Positions 46,999 to 56,339 of a stretch of DNA of 64,000 bases are shown piece by piece. Made by a program: the position numbers and the translations under genes. The notes below the pieces were generated by a model. The model saw only the letters and a program-made list of their open reading frames with translations. It had not been told where the DNA came from and did not search any database. The stretch is taken from the NCBI GenBank assembly GCA_027491155.1, contig JAIXWR010000043.1, positions 1 through 64,000 of the forward strand, given 5' to 3'. Each line of letters starts with the position of its first letter. Position 1 is the stretch's first letter. This stretch comes from Verrucomicrobiaceae bacterium. GTDB lineage: Bacteria; Verrucomicrobiota; Verrucomicrobiia; Verrucomicrobiales; Akkermansiaceae.

Positions 46999-48917
46999 GA
47001 TTTCTGCGCCTGCTCTTTCCGACCTACTTCCGGCGGCTGCGCTGGGAGATCGCCGGCTGGTGGCTGCTCAGCGGCAGTCTCAGCCTGCTGGTCCTGGCAG
47101 GCCGCGAACTTGAACGCCTGAATGGTTTGGCCCAAGCCGAGATTGTCGTCGCGCTGTGGATGACGCTGCGGCTCGCCCTGATCGACGATGCCTTCGGCAC
47201 CCTGGCCGGCCGTCATTGGCGACCGCTGCGGGGTCGTGAGATCCTCGCCGCGCGGCTGCTCCTGATTCTCGTGGTCGGCCTGCCGCCGCTGCTCCTGCGC
47301 TTCATCGCCTGGCAACGCTGGGCCATGCCGGACGACGGGATGTGGCGGGACTATCTGTCAGGGGCGTTTTTCGCGTCGGTCATCCTGTTGCTCGCGGGAT
47401 CTGCGATCCAAACAGTCTCGATGGCCGCCCGCTGGGGCCTGAAGCGCGGCCGGAAAGCAGCCACCGTGGTCATCGCCGTGCTGGCCGGCTGGCTTCTGCT
47501 ACGGCCGGCCCTGCGCTCGATGTGGTCCGGCCTAGCCTTCGACGGCGCTCCTGTCTCGGAGACGCTCCAGTGGCAGGACGCCGTCCGCGGGGTCCGCGCC
47601 CTGCTGCCGGAGAATGCCCTGCTGCTCGGAAGTTGGCGCTCTTACGACACGGCGGCCTCCTACCTTCCCATGCGCGAGTTGGTTCGGATCCCGCTGCGTG
47701 AAGGGCGAATCGGCATCGAGCCGGGCGTGGAAGCGATGATCAAGCAACCGGAGATCGCCGGGCCGGAGCTCGGCTTCGAGGTCCGCCTCCGCTGCCGCGA
47801 CCAAAAAACCGCCCTGAAGTATCAGAAGTCCAGCGGCATCGTGCGCTACCGCAACGGAGCCTTCGCGGATCTGAACAGCGGCGGGCAGAGGGGCTCTCTG
47901 ATCTCCCCAGTTACCCTGCTTCCGTTGAGGGATCTGGTGATCAAGGGAAGCGCCGTCAACCCCGCCATCATCCCCTGGCGGGATCCCGGAGGAGACGTGG
48001 GCGCGGAGAATGCCGAACTGATCCTCTACACCCGCGATGAGAGTTTGCCGGCCATTGCCATCAAGCCCGATCCCTGCCAGCGCTCCATCCGGCAGGGCGA
48101 TCCGGTGAAGCTGCCCGCGATCTTCCGCAAGTATGGGAGGCGGGGTTCGCGGGAGGGTGTCTTCGATATGTACACCGTGGTCCCGGACGAGCCCGGAACC
48201 TCCGCCGAGGACCGGATCCGCGGTTGCCTCCTCATCGGAAGCTATGGCGAGTGGGATCCTCGGATTTTGGACACCGCCATGGCTATGGGCCGCGCGGCAA
48301 TCCCCCCGCTCCTCGCCCGGCCGATCTGGTCGGACACCGCGTGGGAGAAAATCGTTCGACCCGTGCTGATGGCGCATGTGATCCCGGACGACCGCACCGC
48401 CCTGTTAGAGCGTCTCGAAACCGAGCCCCGCCTCTCGGCGGTCTTCCTCGCGAAGGGCTGGTCCGCCGATGCCATGCCGGTGCTGCGCGCCAAGGCGGCT
48501 GATGGACTGCCGCTCGATGTCGATTCACTGAAGATCCTCGCGGGATCGAAGGACGAAGACCTTGCCGGCGATTTGATGCGGGTTGCTTTGATCAGCAATG
48601 CCGCGTCGGAGGACCTGGATGCCCTGCTGCAAGAATTCCCCGGCTTCGCCTGGCAAGGTTTCGCACTGGAAGCATGGCGGCTCCATCGCTTCCGCGGACT
48701 GCCGATGGAGACCATCCGGCACATCGCGGCAAGGGCTGCCCGCGAAGGCGATGCCACCGCTTTCCGCCACATGGCGGAGCAAGCGATCCAGGAGGAAAGT
48801 GGGTATGAAGACCTGTTGCGTAGGCTGGTGGCCGGGGAACCGGAAGAATTTGTCGCCCGGGTTAAAGAGAACTTCGAAGCACTTCGCTTCGACCCAGCCA
48901 CACGCACCTGGCGCTGA
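46995..48917 (+). CDS. ABC membrane subunit with large soluble domain (second)
   Basis: 640 residues from the ATG at 46995 in the stop of the previous gene. About five membrane helices fall in residues 15-175 (WWLLSGSLSLLVLAG, LLLILVVGLPPLLLRF, AFFASVILLLAGSA, VVIAVLAGWLLL). A soluble region of about 460 residues follows, beta-rich first and helical later (LLERLETEPRLSAVFLAKGW). The plan matches that of the previous protein, so the two are probably distant paralogues forming a mixed permease. The substrate is unknown. The operon ends here. Confidence 0.7.
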   Translation: MRFLRLLFPTYFRRLRWEIAGWWLLSGSLSLLVLAGRELERLNGLAQAEIVVALWMTLRLALIDDAFGTLAGRHWRPLRGREILAARLLLILVVGLPPLLLRFIAWQRWAMPDDGMWRDYLSGAFFASVILLLAGSAIQTVSMAARWGLKRGRKAATVVIAVLAGWLLLRPALRSMWSGLAFDGAPVSETLQWQDAVRGVRALLPENALLLGSWRSYDTAASYLPMRELVRIPLREGRIGIEPGVEAMIKQPEIAGPELGFEVRLRCRDQKTALKYQKSSGIVRYRNGAFADLNSGGQRGSLISPVTLLPLRDLVIKGSAVNPAIIPWRDPGGDVGAENAELILYTRDESLPAIAIKPDPCQRSIRQGDPVKLPAIFRKYGRRGSREGVFDMYTVVPDEPGTSAEDRIRGCLLIGSYGEWDPRILDTAMAMGRAAIPPLLARPIWSDTAWEKIVRPVLMAHVIPDDRTALLERLETEPRLSAVFLAKGWSADAMPVLRAKAADGLPLDVDSLKILAGSKDEDLAGDLMRVALISNAASEDLDALLQEFPGFAWQGFALEAWRLHRFRGLPMETIRHIAARAAREGDATAFRHMAEQAIQEESGYEDLLRRLVAGEPEEFVARVKENFEALRFDPATRTWR

Positions 48918-48982
48918 AACGTGCACGAGCACCCTCCACCCCCAATCGCGAGTCTATCCATCCCCAATCTCTTTCTTCCGTC

Positions 48983-49693
48983 CTACTTCACCATCCCGCG
49001 AAACAACTCCCGCCACGCCGGCCAGTCGTGATCACCCGGCCGCCACAGCACCTCGTCCTTCTTCAAAAAATCCGCCGCAAACTGCCGGTTCGATCCCGCC
49101 AGCCGGTCTTCCGTCCCGCAGGCCAGCTTCACCTTCGGCCGACGCCCCTGCTCCAGCCACTTCGTCTCCAGCCCGCGCCACAGCTTCCTCGAGAAATCCC
49201 GCTCGCTCTTCGGCTCGCCATTCCACTTCCGCACCCCGCCCGCGGCCCCGATTTCCGCGATGACCTCCTCCTCCCCGACGAAAGGCGAGAGCAGGTAGAT
49301 CTCGTCGATGTCCTCCGGGTATTCCAGATCGTGGACCAGCGCCCCCAGCCCGCCCATCGACACCCCGACCACCCGCACCGTCTTCACCCCGCTCTTCCGC
49401 GCCGGCGCGATGATGTCTTCGTGCACCCGCTTCGCCGAGCTACGGGACTTGTAGTAGCCGAGGTGCAGGTCCGCCGCCACCAGCCTAGCCGCCGGCCAGC
49501 GCTCCGCCGCGATCTTGAAAAAGCCCTCGCGCTCGAACTCGTCTACCGTGCTCCAGCGGCCGGGAAGGAAGACGACCAGTTCGGTCCCGGCCGCGGATCC
49601 GCCGGTGACTGTCGGCACCGGAGCCGGCGTGGACCGCGGCAGGAGCCCGCAGGAGGAGAGGCAAAGGGCAAAGAGAGAGACGAGGCGTTTCAT
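48983..49693 (-). CDS. Alpha/beta-hydrolase lipoprotein
   Basis: 236 residues from the ATG at 49693, which begins a lipoprotein signal (LVSLFALCLSSC). The fold is clear: ELVVFLPGRW at the oxyanion strand, the nucleophile elbow VGVSMGGLG with Ser, the acid region ACGTEDRLAG and the His in PGDHDWPAW. Here the catalytic triad looks complete. The enzyme should be anchored in the outer or inner membrane facing the periplasm and cleave an ester or amide; the substrate is unknown. It shares its direction with the LolA-like gene upstream but is separated from it by a 25-bp inverted repeat. Confidence 0.8.
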   Translation of the reverse strand: MKRLVSLFALCLSSCGLLPRSTPAPVPTVTGGSAAGTELVVFLPGRWSTVDEFEREGFFKIAAERWPAARLVAADLHLGYYKSRSSAKRVHEDIIAPARKSGVKTVRVVGVSMGGLGALVHDLEYPEDIDEIYLLSPFVGEEEVIAEIGAAGGVRKWNGEPKSERDFSRKLWRGLETKWLEQGRRPKVKLACGTEDRLAGSNRQFAADFLKKDEVLWRPGDHDWPAWRELFRGMVK

Positions 49694-49766
49694 CACTTCC
49701 GAGGATGCGCCGGAAGATCGAACGGCGCATGGAATTTTCCTCAAACGCCCCGCCCGCCGAGCGGTG

Positions 49767-49859
49767 TACTGGACCGCGGACTTCAGTCCGCTCGAAATCA
49801 GTGGTCCGGCCGACTGGAAGCTTCATGGATCCGTGCGGACTGAAGTCCGCGGTCCAGTA
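49767..49859. repeat. Perfect 25-bp inverted repeat with nested hairpins
   Basis: Bases 49767-49791 are the exact reverse complement of 49835-49859, with a 43-base gap. Each arm contains its own small hairpin: GCGGACT-TC-AGTCCGC on the left and GCGGACT-GA-AGTCCGC on the right. It lies between two minus-strand genes. It has the look of a dispersed REP-like or miniature element; it could also stop transcription of the LolA-like gene. Confidence 0.85.
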
Positions 49860-49904
49860 GCCGCCCGCGTTTCCAGCAGCCCCCCTGTTTCCACCGGCAC
49901 CGTA

Positions 49905-50612
49905 CTACCTCCGCGGCCCCTTCGGACCGGCCGCCGCCGGCTTTTTGAAATCGAGGTAGGTGATCGATGCCACCCGTTCGTCCTCCTTCAACGTGCTGAT
50001 TTGCATCCGTTCGATCGTGTAGCCCTTGCCGCCCGGGATCTGCATCACCTTGCTGACCTGGAACTGCTTGATCGGCTTGCCGTTCCGCCCGTAGGCCTTG
50101 ATCCGCCAGAAGGCCCCGTATTTCTTGTGGACCCACACATAGACGGCCCCGAAGGCCCCCTGCTTGCCCGGGTTGTTGATGCGGACCCGGTAGCAGTCCT
50201 CGCCGTCGATCTTCTCCTCCCCTTCCAGCTTCGCACCCGGCCAGTAGAGGAAGCGCAGCGTGAGGTCCTCGTAGGTCACGTCGGTCCCGCCGATCGGTTG
50301 GACCAGCCTCGAATCCGGAAAGCGCTGGGTCGCCCCGTTGTCCTGCACGGTGAGCAGCTCCGCCGACTCGTCGCCCATCCGGATGTGGAAGCGCTCCCCG
50401 TTGCTCAGCCGGAACTGCATGTTGTTCTTCTCCACGAAAAGCTGCACCGGCGTGTCCTTCTGCCCGTCCTTGCGGATATTCCCGTCCAGCGCCATCTGCT
50501 GCAGCGTGGCCGAAAGCCGGATCCCGCGGATCATCGCCTCGGCGTCCGGCTGCTGAGCGTGGAGCGGGGCGATGCAGGCGAAGGCCGCGAGGGCGAAGGC
50601 TGAAAACTTCAT
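49905..50612 (-). CDS. LolA-like outer-membrane lipoprotein-sorting family protein
   Basis: 235 residues from the ATG at 50612, which starts a signal peptide (AFALAAFACIAPLHAQ). The mature part is a curved beta-sheet type protein: PVQLFVEKNNMQFRLSNGERFHIRMG, then RFPDSRLVQPIGGTDVTYEDLTLRFLYWPGAKLEG and GEDCYRVRINNPG, with the late YTIERMQISTLKED. This matches the LolA/LolB-like family of periplasmic proteins that hold lipid chains. It is longer and more distant than true LolA, so its cargo may differ. It is divergent from the 50784 gene. Confidence 0.75.
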   Translation of the reverse strand: MKFSAFALAAFACIAPLHAQQPDAEAMIRGIRLSATLQQMALDGNIRKDGQKDTPVQLFVEKNNMQFRLSNGERFHIRMGDESAELLTVQDNGATQRFPDSRLVQPIGGTDVTYEDLTLRFLYWPGAKLEGEEKIDGEDCYRVRINNPGKQGAFGAVYVWVHKKYGAFWRIKAYGRNGKPIKQFQVSKVMQIPGGKGYTIERMQISTLKEDERVASITYLDFKKPAAAGPKGPRR

Positions 50613-50783
50613 GACGGAACCATGCTCCAGCCTGCCCCGGCTAGCAAGCGCCCGGGAGGATTCGAAAAAAGACCGCCCGACATGACCCGGATTTTTCAAA
50701 TTCCCGCCATTGGAGCTTGATGCCGGAGCGGGCGGCGAAGTGGAATCCCCCATACCCCTTTCGACGCCCTTTTCCCGACCCTC

Positions 50784-51776
50784 ATGAGCCTACGCACGCA
50801 GCTAACGGAGATCCTTCCCCCGCTCCTTCCCAGCAACCCGTCGGAGTCCATCAAGGGAACCGAATTGATCCGGCTCGCCCGCCTTCAGCTCAAGGGCGCC
50901 TACTCGGACGCGTCGCTGCGCTACCACTTCTCGATCATGTCCTGCGATCCGGCCTCGCCGATCGCCAAGGTGGAAAAAGGCCAGGGCTACTACCGTCGGA
51001 CCGCCCCGGTGCCCGCCCTGACCGGCGCCCAGGAGCTGCTGGCCCTCAGCCACGGCCGCTTCGACGACTTCGGCGGCGACAACGGCGCGGTGGACCTGGC
51101 TCTGGAGCGTCTTAGCAAGTTCCGCGCGGTGGTGATGCGCTACTTCGACGTCAACGGCCGCTTCCCCTTCGTCTTCCGCCAGGCCTTCGCCCAAGGCGCC
51201 CCGCTCGGCAACCTCTGGAAGTTCCCCGAAGCCGTGCTGGTCGATTGGGAAACCGGCGACGCCCCCGACGAGGAGCTGGCCCTCGACCCCACCATGCTTT
51301 CGCTCAAGCAGCGCCTCGGCCTGCCGCCCTTCCGCCTCCACGCGGCGCGACTGCGGATCCAGCCGTCCCTCGGCAGCTTCCGTGAGGATTTCTTCCAGGC
51401 GCTGTCCGCCTCGATGTGGGCCCAGGGCGGCGAACTTCTCTACGCGGCGCCGATCGAAGACGAGGCGCTCGCCGACGGCCTGCGCCGCCTGAACGCCACC
51501 TTCGGCGTCGGCGTGATGTCCTTCGGCCTCACCGCCCAGGCGCTCGACGAGCTGCCGCGCGCCGCCAACATCCTCAATGCCCACCCGCGGGAAACCGAGG
51601 CGCTGATGGAGCGGCTGGACATCCACCGCATCGCCGCCCCGCACAGCCGCCAGCACATCGACTGGCAGGCGCTCGACGGCCTGCGCCGGGAAAGCCCGGA
51701 GATCGAGCAGCTCATCCACTGGCTGAACTCCTGCATCACCAGCGGCCGGGCGGAAGCCTACCGGGAAGAGGCTTGA
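50784..51776 (+). CDS. Protein with N-terminal winged-helix domain, C-terminal domain unknown
   Basis: 330 residues, no signal peptide. Residues about 10-75 look like a winged helix: SESIKGTELIRLARLQLKGAYSDASLRYHFSIM is the helical part and KVEKGQGYYRR the wing. Residues about 110-300 form a mixed alpha/beta domain with FRAVVMRYFDVNGRFPFVFR, FPEAVLVDWE and WAQGGELLYAAPIEDEALADGLRRL; the acidic residues and strand order hint at a restriction-endonuclease-like fold, but I cannot place a D-E-x-K site with confidence. It may bind DNA. It is alone on its strand before the DUF1080 gene, 36 bases away. Confidence 0.6.
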   Translation: MSLRTQLTEILPPLLPSNPSESIKGTELIRLARLQLKGAYSDASLRYHFSIMSCDPASPIAKVEKGQGYYRRTAPVPALTGAQELLALSHGRFDDFGGDNGAVDLALERLSKFRAVVMRYFDVNGRFPFVFRQAFAQGAPLGNLWKFPEAVLVDWETGDAPDEELALDPTMLSLKQRLGLPPFRLHAARLRIQPSLGSFREDFFQALSASMWAQGGELLYAAPIEDEALADGLRRLNATFGVGVMSFGLTAQALDELPRAANILNAHPRETEALMERLDIHRIAAPHSRQHIDWQALDGLRRESPEIEQLIHWLNSCITSGRAEAYREEA

Positions 51777-51812
51777 AACCGCGGCAATCGCGCCGACTGT
51801 CCCCGACTTCCC

Positions 51813-52583
51813 ATGAATGCCCTGTTCCGACTCACCGCCCTGACCGCCGTCTCGCTCTCCTGTGCCCTTGCCGAGGAGGAGAAATGGACCTCCATCTTCA
51901 ATGGCAAGGATCTCGACGGCTGGACGCCCAAGATCCAAGGCTTCGCGCTCGGCGAGGACCCGAAGAAGACCTTCATCGTCGAAAACGGCGCGATCAAGGT
52001 CAGCTACGCCAATTACACCGAGTGGGGCGACGCCTTCGGCCATCTGTTCTACAAGACCAAGTTTTCCCACTACCGGATCCGCCTCGAATACCGCGTGGTC
52101 GGCGAGCAGGTGAAGAACGGCCCGGGCTGGGCGATCCAGAATTCCGGGATCATGCTCCACTGCCAGGACCCGAAGACCATGGGCAAGGACCAGAGCTTCC
52201 CGTCCTCGCTCGAGTTCCAGCTCCTCGGTGCCGGGAACGGCGTGAAAACCACCGGAAACCTCTGCACGCCCGGGACTTTTGTCACGACCGGCGGCAAGGA
52301 GAACAAGGCCCATTGCATCAACTCCACCGAGCCGACCAAGCCGGTCGGTGAATGGGTCAAGGCCGAGGCCGAAGTCCGCGGCGGCAAGCTGATCAAGCAC
52401 CTGATCAACGGCAAGGTCGTCTTCGAATACACCGACCTGAAGCTCAATCCCGACGAACCCGAGGGCAAGGTCCTGCTCGAAGCCCAGGGCAACAACGACC
52501 TGACCGAAGGCTACATCAGCCTCCAGTCCGAGAGCCATCCCTTCGAGTTCCGCAACATCGAGGTCCTCGAGCTCGAGCCCTGA
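51813..52583 (+). CDS. Secreted DUF1080 protein
   Basis: 256 residues. A signal peptide (LTALTAVSLSCALA) precedes EEEKWTSIFNGKDLDGWTPKIQG, the usual DUF1080 opening. Other landmarks are FGHLFYKTKFSHYRIRLEYR, NSGIMLHCQDP and FPSSLEFQLLG. It is close in layout to the protein at 3053. It should be exported and may bind or cleave carbohydrate. The gene ends with a very strong intrinsic terminator, so it forms a unit with, at most, the winged-helix gene before it. Confidence 0.88.
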   Translation: MNALFRLTALTAVSLSCALAEEEKWTSIFNGKDLDGWTPKIQGFALGEDPKKTFIVENGAIKVSYANYTEWGDAFGHLFYKTKFSHYRIRLEYRVVGEQVKNGPGWAIQNSGIMLHCQDPKTMGKDQSFPSSLEFQLLGAGNGVKTTGNLCTPGTFVTTGGKENKAHCINSTEPTKPVGEWVKAEAEVRGGKLIKHLINGKVVFEYTDLKLNPDEPEGKVLLEAQGNNDLTEGYISLQSESHPFEFRNIEVLELEP

Positions 52584-52600
52584 GCCTGTCTCGCTTTCCA

Positions 52601-52633
52601 GGGGGACACCCGCCGGCGGGTGCCCCCTTTTTT
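52601..52633 (+). terminator. Strong intrinsic terminator after the DUF1080 gene
   Basis: GGGG-A-CACCCGCC pairs with GGCGGGTG-CCCC at 52602-52626 in a long GC stem, directly followed by a run of six T at 52628-52633. It lies 18 bases after the stop codon. Confidence 0.9.
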
Positions 52634-52694
52634 ACGACTCCGCCCGCGCCACTCGGCACTTGGCACCCGCCCGGCCCGCTTTCAATCTGCCGCC

Positions 52695-53726
52695 ATGCGC
52701 ATCGTCCACGCGGCCAACCTCCAGTTCGACAAGGACGGGGCGCACCTGTGGAACCAGGACCAGAAGATCCACCACGGCCTGGTCCGGCTGGGGCATTTCG
52801 TCTATCCGTTCTCGATCAACGACCGCGCCCGGATGCTCTCGCCGCTGAAGAGCAAGACCTTCGGCAAGGGCCGCGCCAACCGGGCGCTGATCGAAACCTG
52901 CCGCAACGTCCACCCCGACCTGCTGATCCTCGGCCACGCGCAGTACATCACCGCCGAAACCCTCCGCGAGATCCGCCGCCTCCTGCCGCAGATCCGCATC
53001 GGCCTGTGGTATGTCGACCCGCTGTGGGATGAAGAGGAAATCCGCCACCTGCGCGAGCGGACCGGGGTGCTCGACGCCCTCTTCTGCTCGACCGGCGGGC
53101 CGCTGCTGGAGTCCCTCGCCACGGTGAATTGCCCCGCCGCTTTCATCCCGAGCGCGGTAGATGCCGGGATCGAGTGCCACCGCGCCTTCGAGACCCCGGA
53201 CTCCGAGATCCGGCACGACCTGCTCTTCTTCGGCCGCGACAAGGGCGAGCCCGGCCGCCGCGAGTTCCTGCTCGAGCTCAAGTCCCTGCTGGCCGACCTG
53301 CGGGTCGGCTACTACGGCTGCCTCGACCAGCCCGGCATCTTCGGCTGGGAAAAGGAACAGGTCATCCGCCGTTCCAAGATGGCGCTCAACCTTTCCCGCC
53401 GCTCCGATGTCCCGCTCTATTCGTCCTCCCGCATCGCCGAGCTGATGGGCAACGGCATCCTCACCTTGACCCCGCGCGGCGCGGGTCTGGAGGAACTCTA
53501 TGCCGAGGACGAGCTGGTCTATTTCGACAAGCCCGCCGATCTCGCCGAGCAGGTCCGCCACTTCGCCGCGCATTCCGCCGAGCGCATCGCCGTCGCGAAA
53601 AAGGGCTGGGAGCGCAACCACCGCGACTACAACGGCACCGCGATCGCCCGCTTCATCGTCGACCTGACCCGCCGCGACCCGGGCTGGGAAAGCGCGCCGT
53701 GGGCTGGTGCTGCTTGCCTCCGCTGA
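52695..53726 (+). CDS. Glycosyltransferase of the CgeB/GT4-like type
   Basis: 343 residues from the ATG at 52695. The N-terminal part starts MRIVHAANLQFDKDG and contains HPDLLILGHAQYIT and IGLWYVDPLWDEEE, as in CgeB/spore-maturation type glycosyltransferases. The C-terminal Rossmann part has DLLFFGRDKGEPGRREFL, then SKMALNLSRRSDVPLYSSSRIAELMGNGILTL and a closing helix, the usual acceptor of the nucleotide sugar. The target is unknown. It lies 59 bases before the ATP-grasp gene on the same strand and may be in the same operon. Confidence 0.8.
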   Translation: MRIVHAANLQFDKDGAHLWNQDQKIHHGLVRLGHFVYPFSINDRARMLSPLKSKTFGKGRANRALIETCRNVHPDLLILGHAQYITAETLREIRRLLPQIRIGLWYVDPLWDEEEIRHLRERTGVLDALFCSTGGPLLESLATVNCPAAFIPSAVDAGIECHRAFETPDSEIRHDLLFFGRDKGEPGRREFLLELKSLLADLRVGYYGCLDQPGIFGWEKEQVIRRSKMALNLSRRSDVPLYSSSRIAELMGNGILTLTPRGAGLEELYAEDELVYFDKPADLAEQVRHFAAHSAERIAVAKKGWERNHRDYNGTAIARFIVDLTRRDPGWESAPWAGAACLR

Positions 53727-53785
53727 TTCCCCTTCTTCGCTCCCCCGCGATTGCCAAGCGGGGCCAATCCGGGCATACCGGCGGC

Positions 53786-56320
53786 ATGTCGGCGACGGTC
53801 ACCCCGAAACATACCCTGCCCGCGGATTATCCCCGCGGCACCTGGGACGAAATGGTCGCCGCCGACGGCCGGGTGAATCCCGCCTGGTCCCACGTCGCCG
53901 CCTGGCTCGGCGCGCTGACCCCGGATCAAGCCGCCGCCACCTCCGCGGAAATCCGCCGCCTGCTGCGCGAAAACGGCGTGACCTACAGTGTCCACGGCGA
54001 GCCCGGCGGCGAGCACCGCGCGTGGCAGCTCGATGCCGTGCCGTGGATCGTTTCCGAGCACGATTGGAAGACCATCGAAGCCGGCCTGATCCAGCGTGCG
54101 GAGCTGCTCGACCACATCCTGGCCGACCTTCACGGCGACCAGCGGCTGATCCACGAAGGCTGGCTGCCGCCCGAACTCATCCACGCCCACCGCGGCTACC
54201 TGCGGCCCTGCCACGGGATGAAACTGGCTTCCAAACGCCAGCTCGTCCTCTACGCCGCCGACCTCGCCCGCGGCCCGGACGGCCGGATGTGGATCGTCAA
54301 CGACCGCACCCAGGCCCCCTCCGGCAGCGGCTACGTCGTGGAAAACCGCGGCGTGATGACCCGCGCGATGCCCCGCCTTTTCCACCGCACCGGCATCCGC
54401 CGCATCGCCGGCTTCTTCCGCACCCTGCGGGAGACCCTCGAGTCCTTCCCCGCCCACGCCGGAGCCCGCGAACCCCGGGTCGTCATCCTCACCCCCGGCC
54501 CGCAGAACGAGACCTACTTCGAGCAGGCCTTCCTCGCCTCCTACCTCGGCTATTCGCTGGTGCAGGGCGACGACCTCACCGTGCGCGACGGCCGCGTCTG
54601 GCTGCGCTCCCTCGGCGGGCTGGAAGCCGTGGACGTCATCGTCCGCCGCGTGGATGCCTGGTTCTGCGACCCGCTCGAACTCAAGGAAGACTCCCAGCTC
54701 GGCGTGCCCGGGCTGTTGGAGGCGATGCGCGCCGGCAACGTGGCCGTGGTCAACCACCCCGGCAGCGGCGTGCTCGAAAATCCCGGCCTGATGTCCTTCC
54801 TGCCCGGCATCTGCCGCCACCTCCGCAGCGAGGAACTGATCCTGCCCGCCGCCGCGACCTGGTGGTGCGGGGAAAAGAAGGCGCGCGACCTCGTGCTCTC
54901 GCGACTCGACCGCATGGTGATCAAAGCCATCCACCGCGCACCCACCTTCAACACGGTGTTCGGTTCCACCCTGAGTGCCGCGGAACTCAAGACCCTGCGC
55001 GACCGCATCCTCGCCGCGCCGGAATGCTTCGTCGGCCAGGAGCAGGTCGGCTTCTCCACCCTGCCCTGCCTCAACGGCACTGCGATCGAAGCCCGCCGCG
55101 GCGTGCTGCGCGGCTTCGCCACCTCGACCCCCGACGGCCGCTACATCGTCATGCCCGGCGGCCTGACCCGCATCGCCGCCTCGCCGGACGCCCTGATCGT
55201 TTCCAGCCAGCTCGGCGGGACCTCGAAGGACACCTGGGTCCAGGGCAAGGACAGCGAACCCTTCGTCAGCCTGTGGAGCGAGGGCGAGGACATCGCCGCC
55301 GAGCCCGACGCCCGCAACGTCCCCAGCCGCTCCGGCGAGAACCTGTTCTGGACCGGCCGCTACGCCGAGCGCGCGGAAGGCACCGCCCGCCTGCTGCGTC
55401 GTGCCGTGCTGAGCTTTGTCGAGGCGATCGGCGACGACGAGAACCAGCTCCTCCGCCACCGCGAGATCCTGATGGGCGGCCTGCTCGGCGCCACCAATGC
55501 GGCCCCCGTCCACCCCGGCGAGACCTTCGCGGCGGTCAGCGACGAGGAGGAAGTCATCTCGCTGCTCACCCGGGCCGACCGCACCGGCTCGCTGGCCGGC
55601 AATCTCCGCTCCTTCCGCAACGCCGCCTACACCGTGCGCGACCTCTGGTCGCCCGACTCCTGGCGGGTCATCGAGTCGATCATCCGCGAATGGGTCGAGG
55701 ACAGGCCGCCGGCCCACAGCGACCTCGACAGTTACACCGATCCGCTCAACCGGCTGATCATCCATTTCACCGCCCTGCTCGGCCTCAACCTCGAGAGCAT
55801 GACCCGCGACGCCGGCTGGCGCCTGCTCGACTCCGGCCGCCGCATCGAGCGCGCCCAGTTCCTGCTCGGCATCATCCGCAACTTCCTGGTCGAAGCCCGC
55901 CCCGCCGCCGAGGAGCAGCTGGTCATGGAAACCGTGCTCGCCGCGTCCGACAGCCTGGTCACCTACCGCAAGCGCTACCGGACCCACCCGCGGATCGAGC
56001 TGGTGCTGGAACTCCTGCTGATGGAGCCGAACAACGCCCGCTCCCTGCTCTACCAGATCCAGCGCCTCACCGGGAACATCGACCGCCTGCCCCGCCAGCT
56101 CGAAGGCGCGCGCCTGACCAAGGAACAGCGCATCCTCGTCGAAACCGGCAGCCGCCTCCGCCTCGCCGACCTCTCCGTCCTCGCAGCCACCAACGGCGGC
56201 CGCCGCCGCAAGCTGGAGATCTTCGTCGACCACATGAGCCACTCCCTCGGCAACCTTTCGAACGCCCTCACCCTGACCTATTTCCGCCACGCCGACCGGC
56301 CACATTTCCTGCATGGTTAA
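53786..56320 (+). CDS. Fused circularly permuted ATP-grasp and alpha-E domain protein
   Basis: 844 residues from the ATG at 53786. The first 480 residues are the circularly permuted ATP-grasp domain, with HGDQRLIHEGWLPPELIHAHRGYLRPCHG, VNDRTQAPSGSGYVVENR and VVNHPGSGVLENPGL. From about residue 510 the alpha-E (DUF403) domain follows: SRSGENLFWTGRYAERAEGTARLLRR through LEIFVDHMSHSLGNLSNALTLTYF. In many genomes these are two genes, placed beside a transglutaminase; together they are thought to form a peptide-ligase system acting on an unknown peptide. Here the next gene is the transglutaminase, so the whole system is present. Confidence 0.9.
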   Translation: MSATVTPKHTLPADYPRGTWDEMVAADGRVNPAWSHVAAWLGALTPDQAAATSAEIRRLLRENGVTYSVHGEPGGEHRAWQLDAVPWIVSEHDWKTIEAGLIQRAELLDHILADLHGDQRLIHEGWLPPELIHAHRGYLRPCHGMKLASKRQLVLYAADLARGPDGRMWIVNDRTQAPSGSGYVVENRGVMTRAMPRLFHRTGIRRIAGFFRTLRETLESFPAHAGAREPRVVILTPGPQNETYFEQAFLASYLGYSLVQGDDLTVRDGRVWLRSLGGLEAVDVIVRRVDAWFCDPLELKEDSQLGVPGLLEAMRAGNVAVVNHPGSGVLENPGLMSFLPGICRHLRSEELILPAAATWWCGEKKARDLVLSRLDRMVIKAIHRAPTFNTVFGSTLSAAELKTLRDRILAAPECFVGQEQVGFSTLPCLNGTAIEARRGVLRGFATSTPDGRYIVMPGGLTRIAASPDALIVSSQLGGTSKDTWVQGKDSEPFVSLWSEGEDIAAEPDARNVPSRSGENLFWTGRYAERAEGTARLLRRAVLSFVEAIGDDENQLLRHREILMGGLLGATNAAPVHPGETFAAVSDEEEVISLLTRADRTGSLAGNLRSFRNAAYTVRDLWSPDSWRVIESIIREWVEDRPPAHSDLDSYTDPLNRLIIHFTALLGLNLESMTRDAGWRLLDSGRRIERAQFLLGIIRNFLVEARPAAEEQLVMETVLAASDSLVTYRKRYRTHPRIELVLELLLMEPNNARSLLYQIQRLTGNIDRLPRQLEGARLTKEQRILVETGSRLRLADLSVLAATNGGRRRKLEIFVDHMSHSLGNLSNALTLTYFRHADRPHFLHG

Positions 56321-56339
56321 AAGGCAGGGAGTTGATGGC

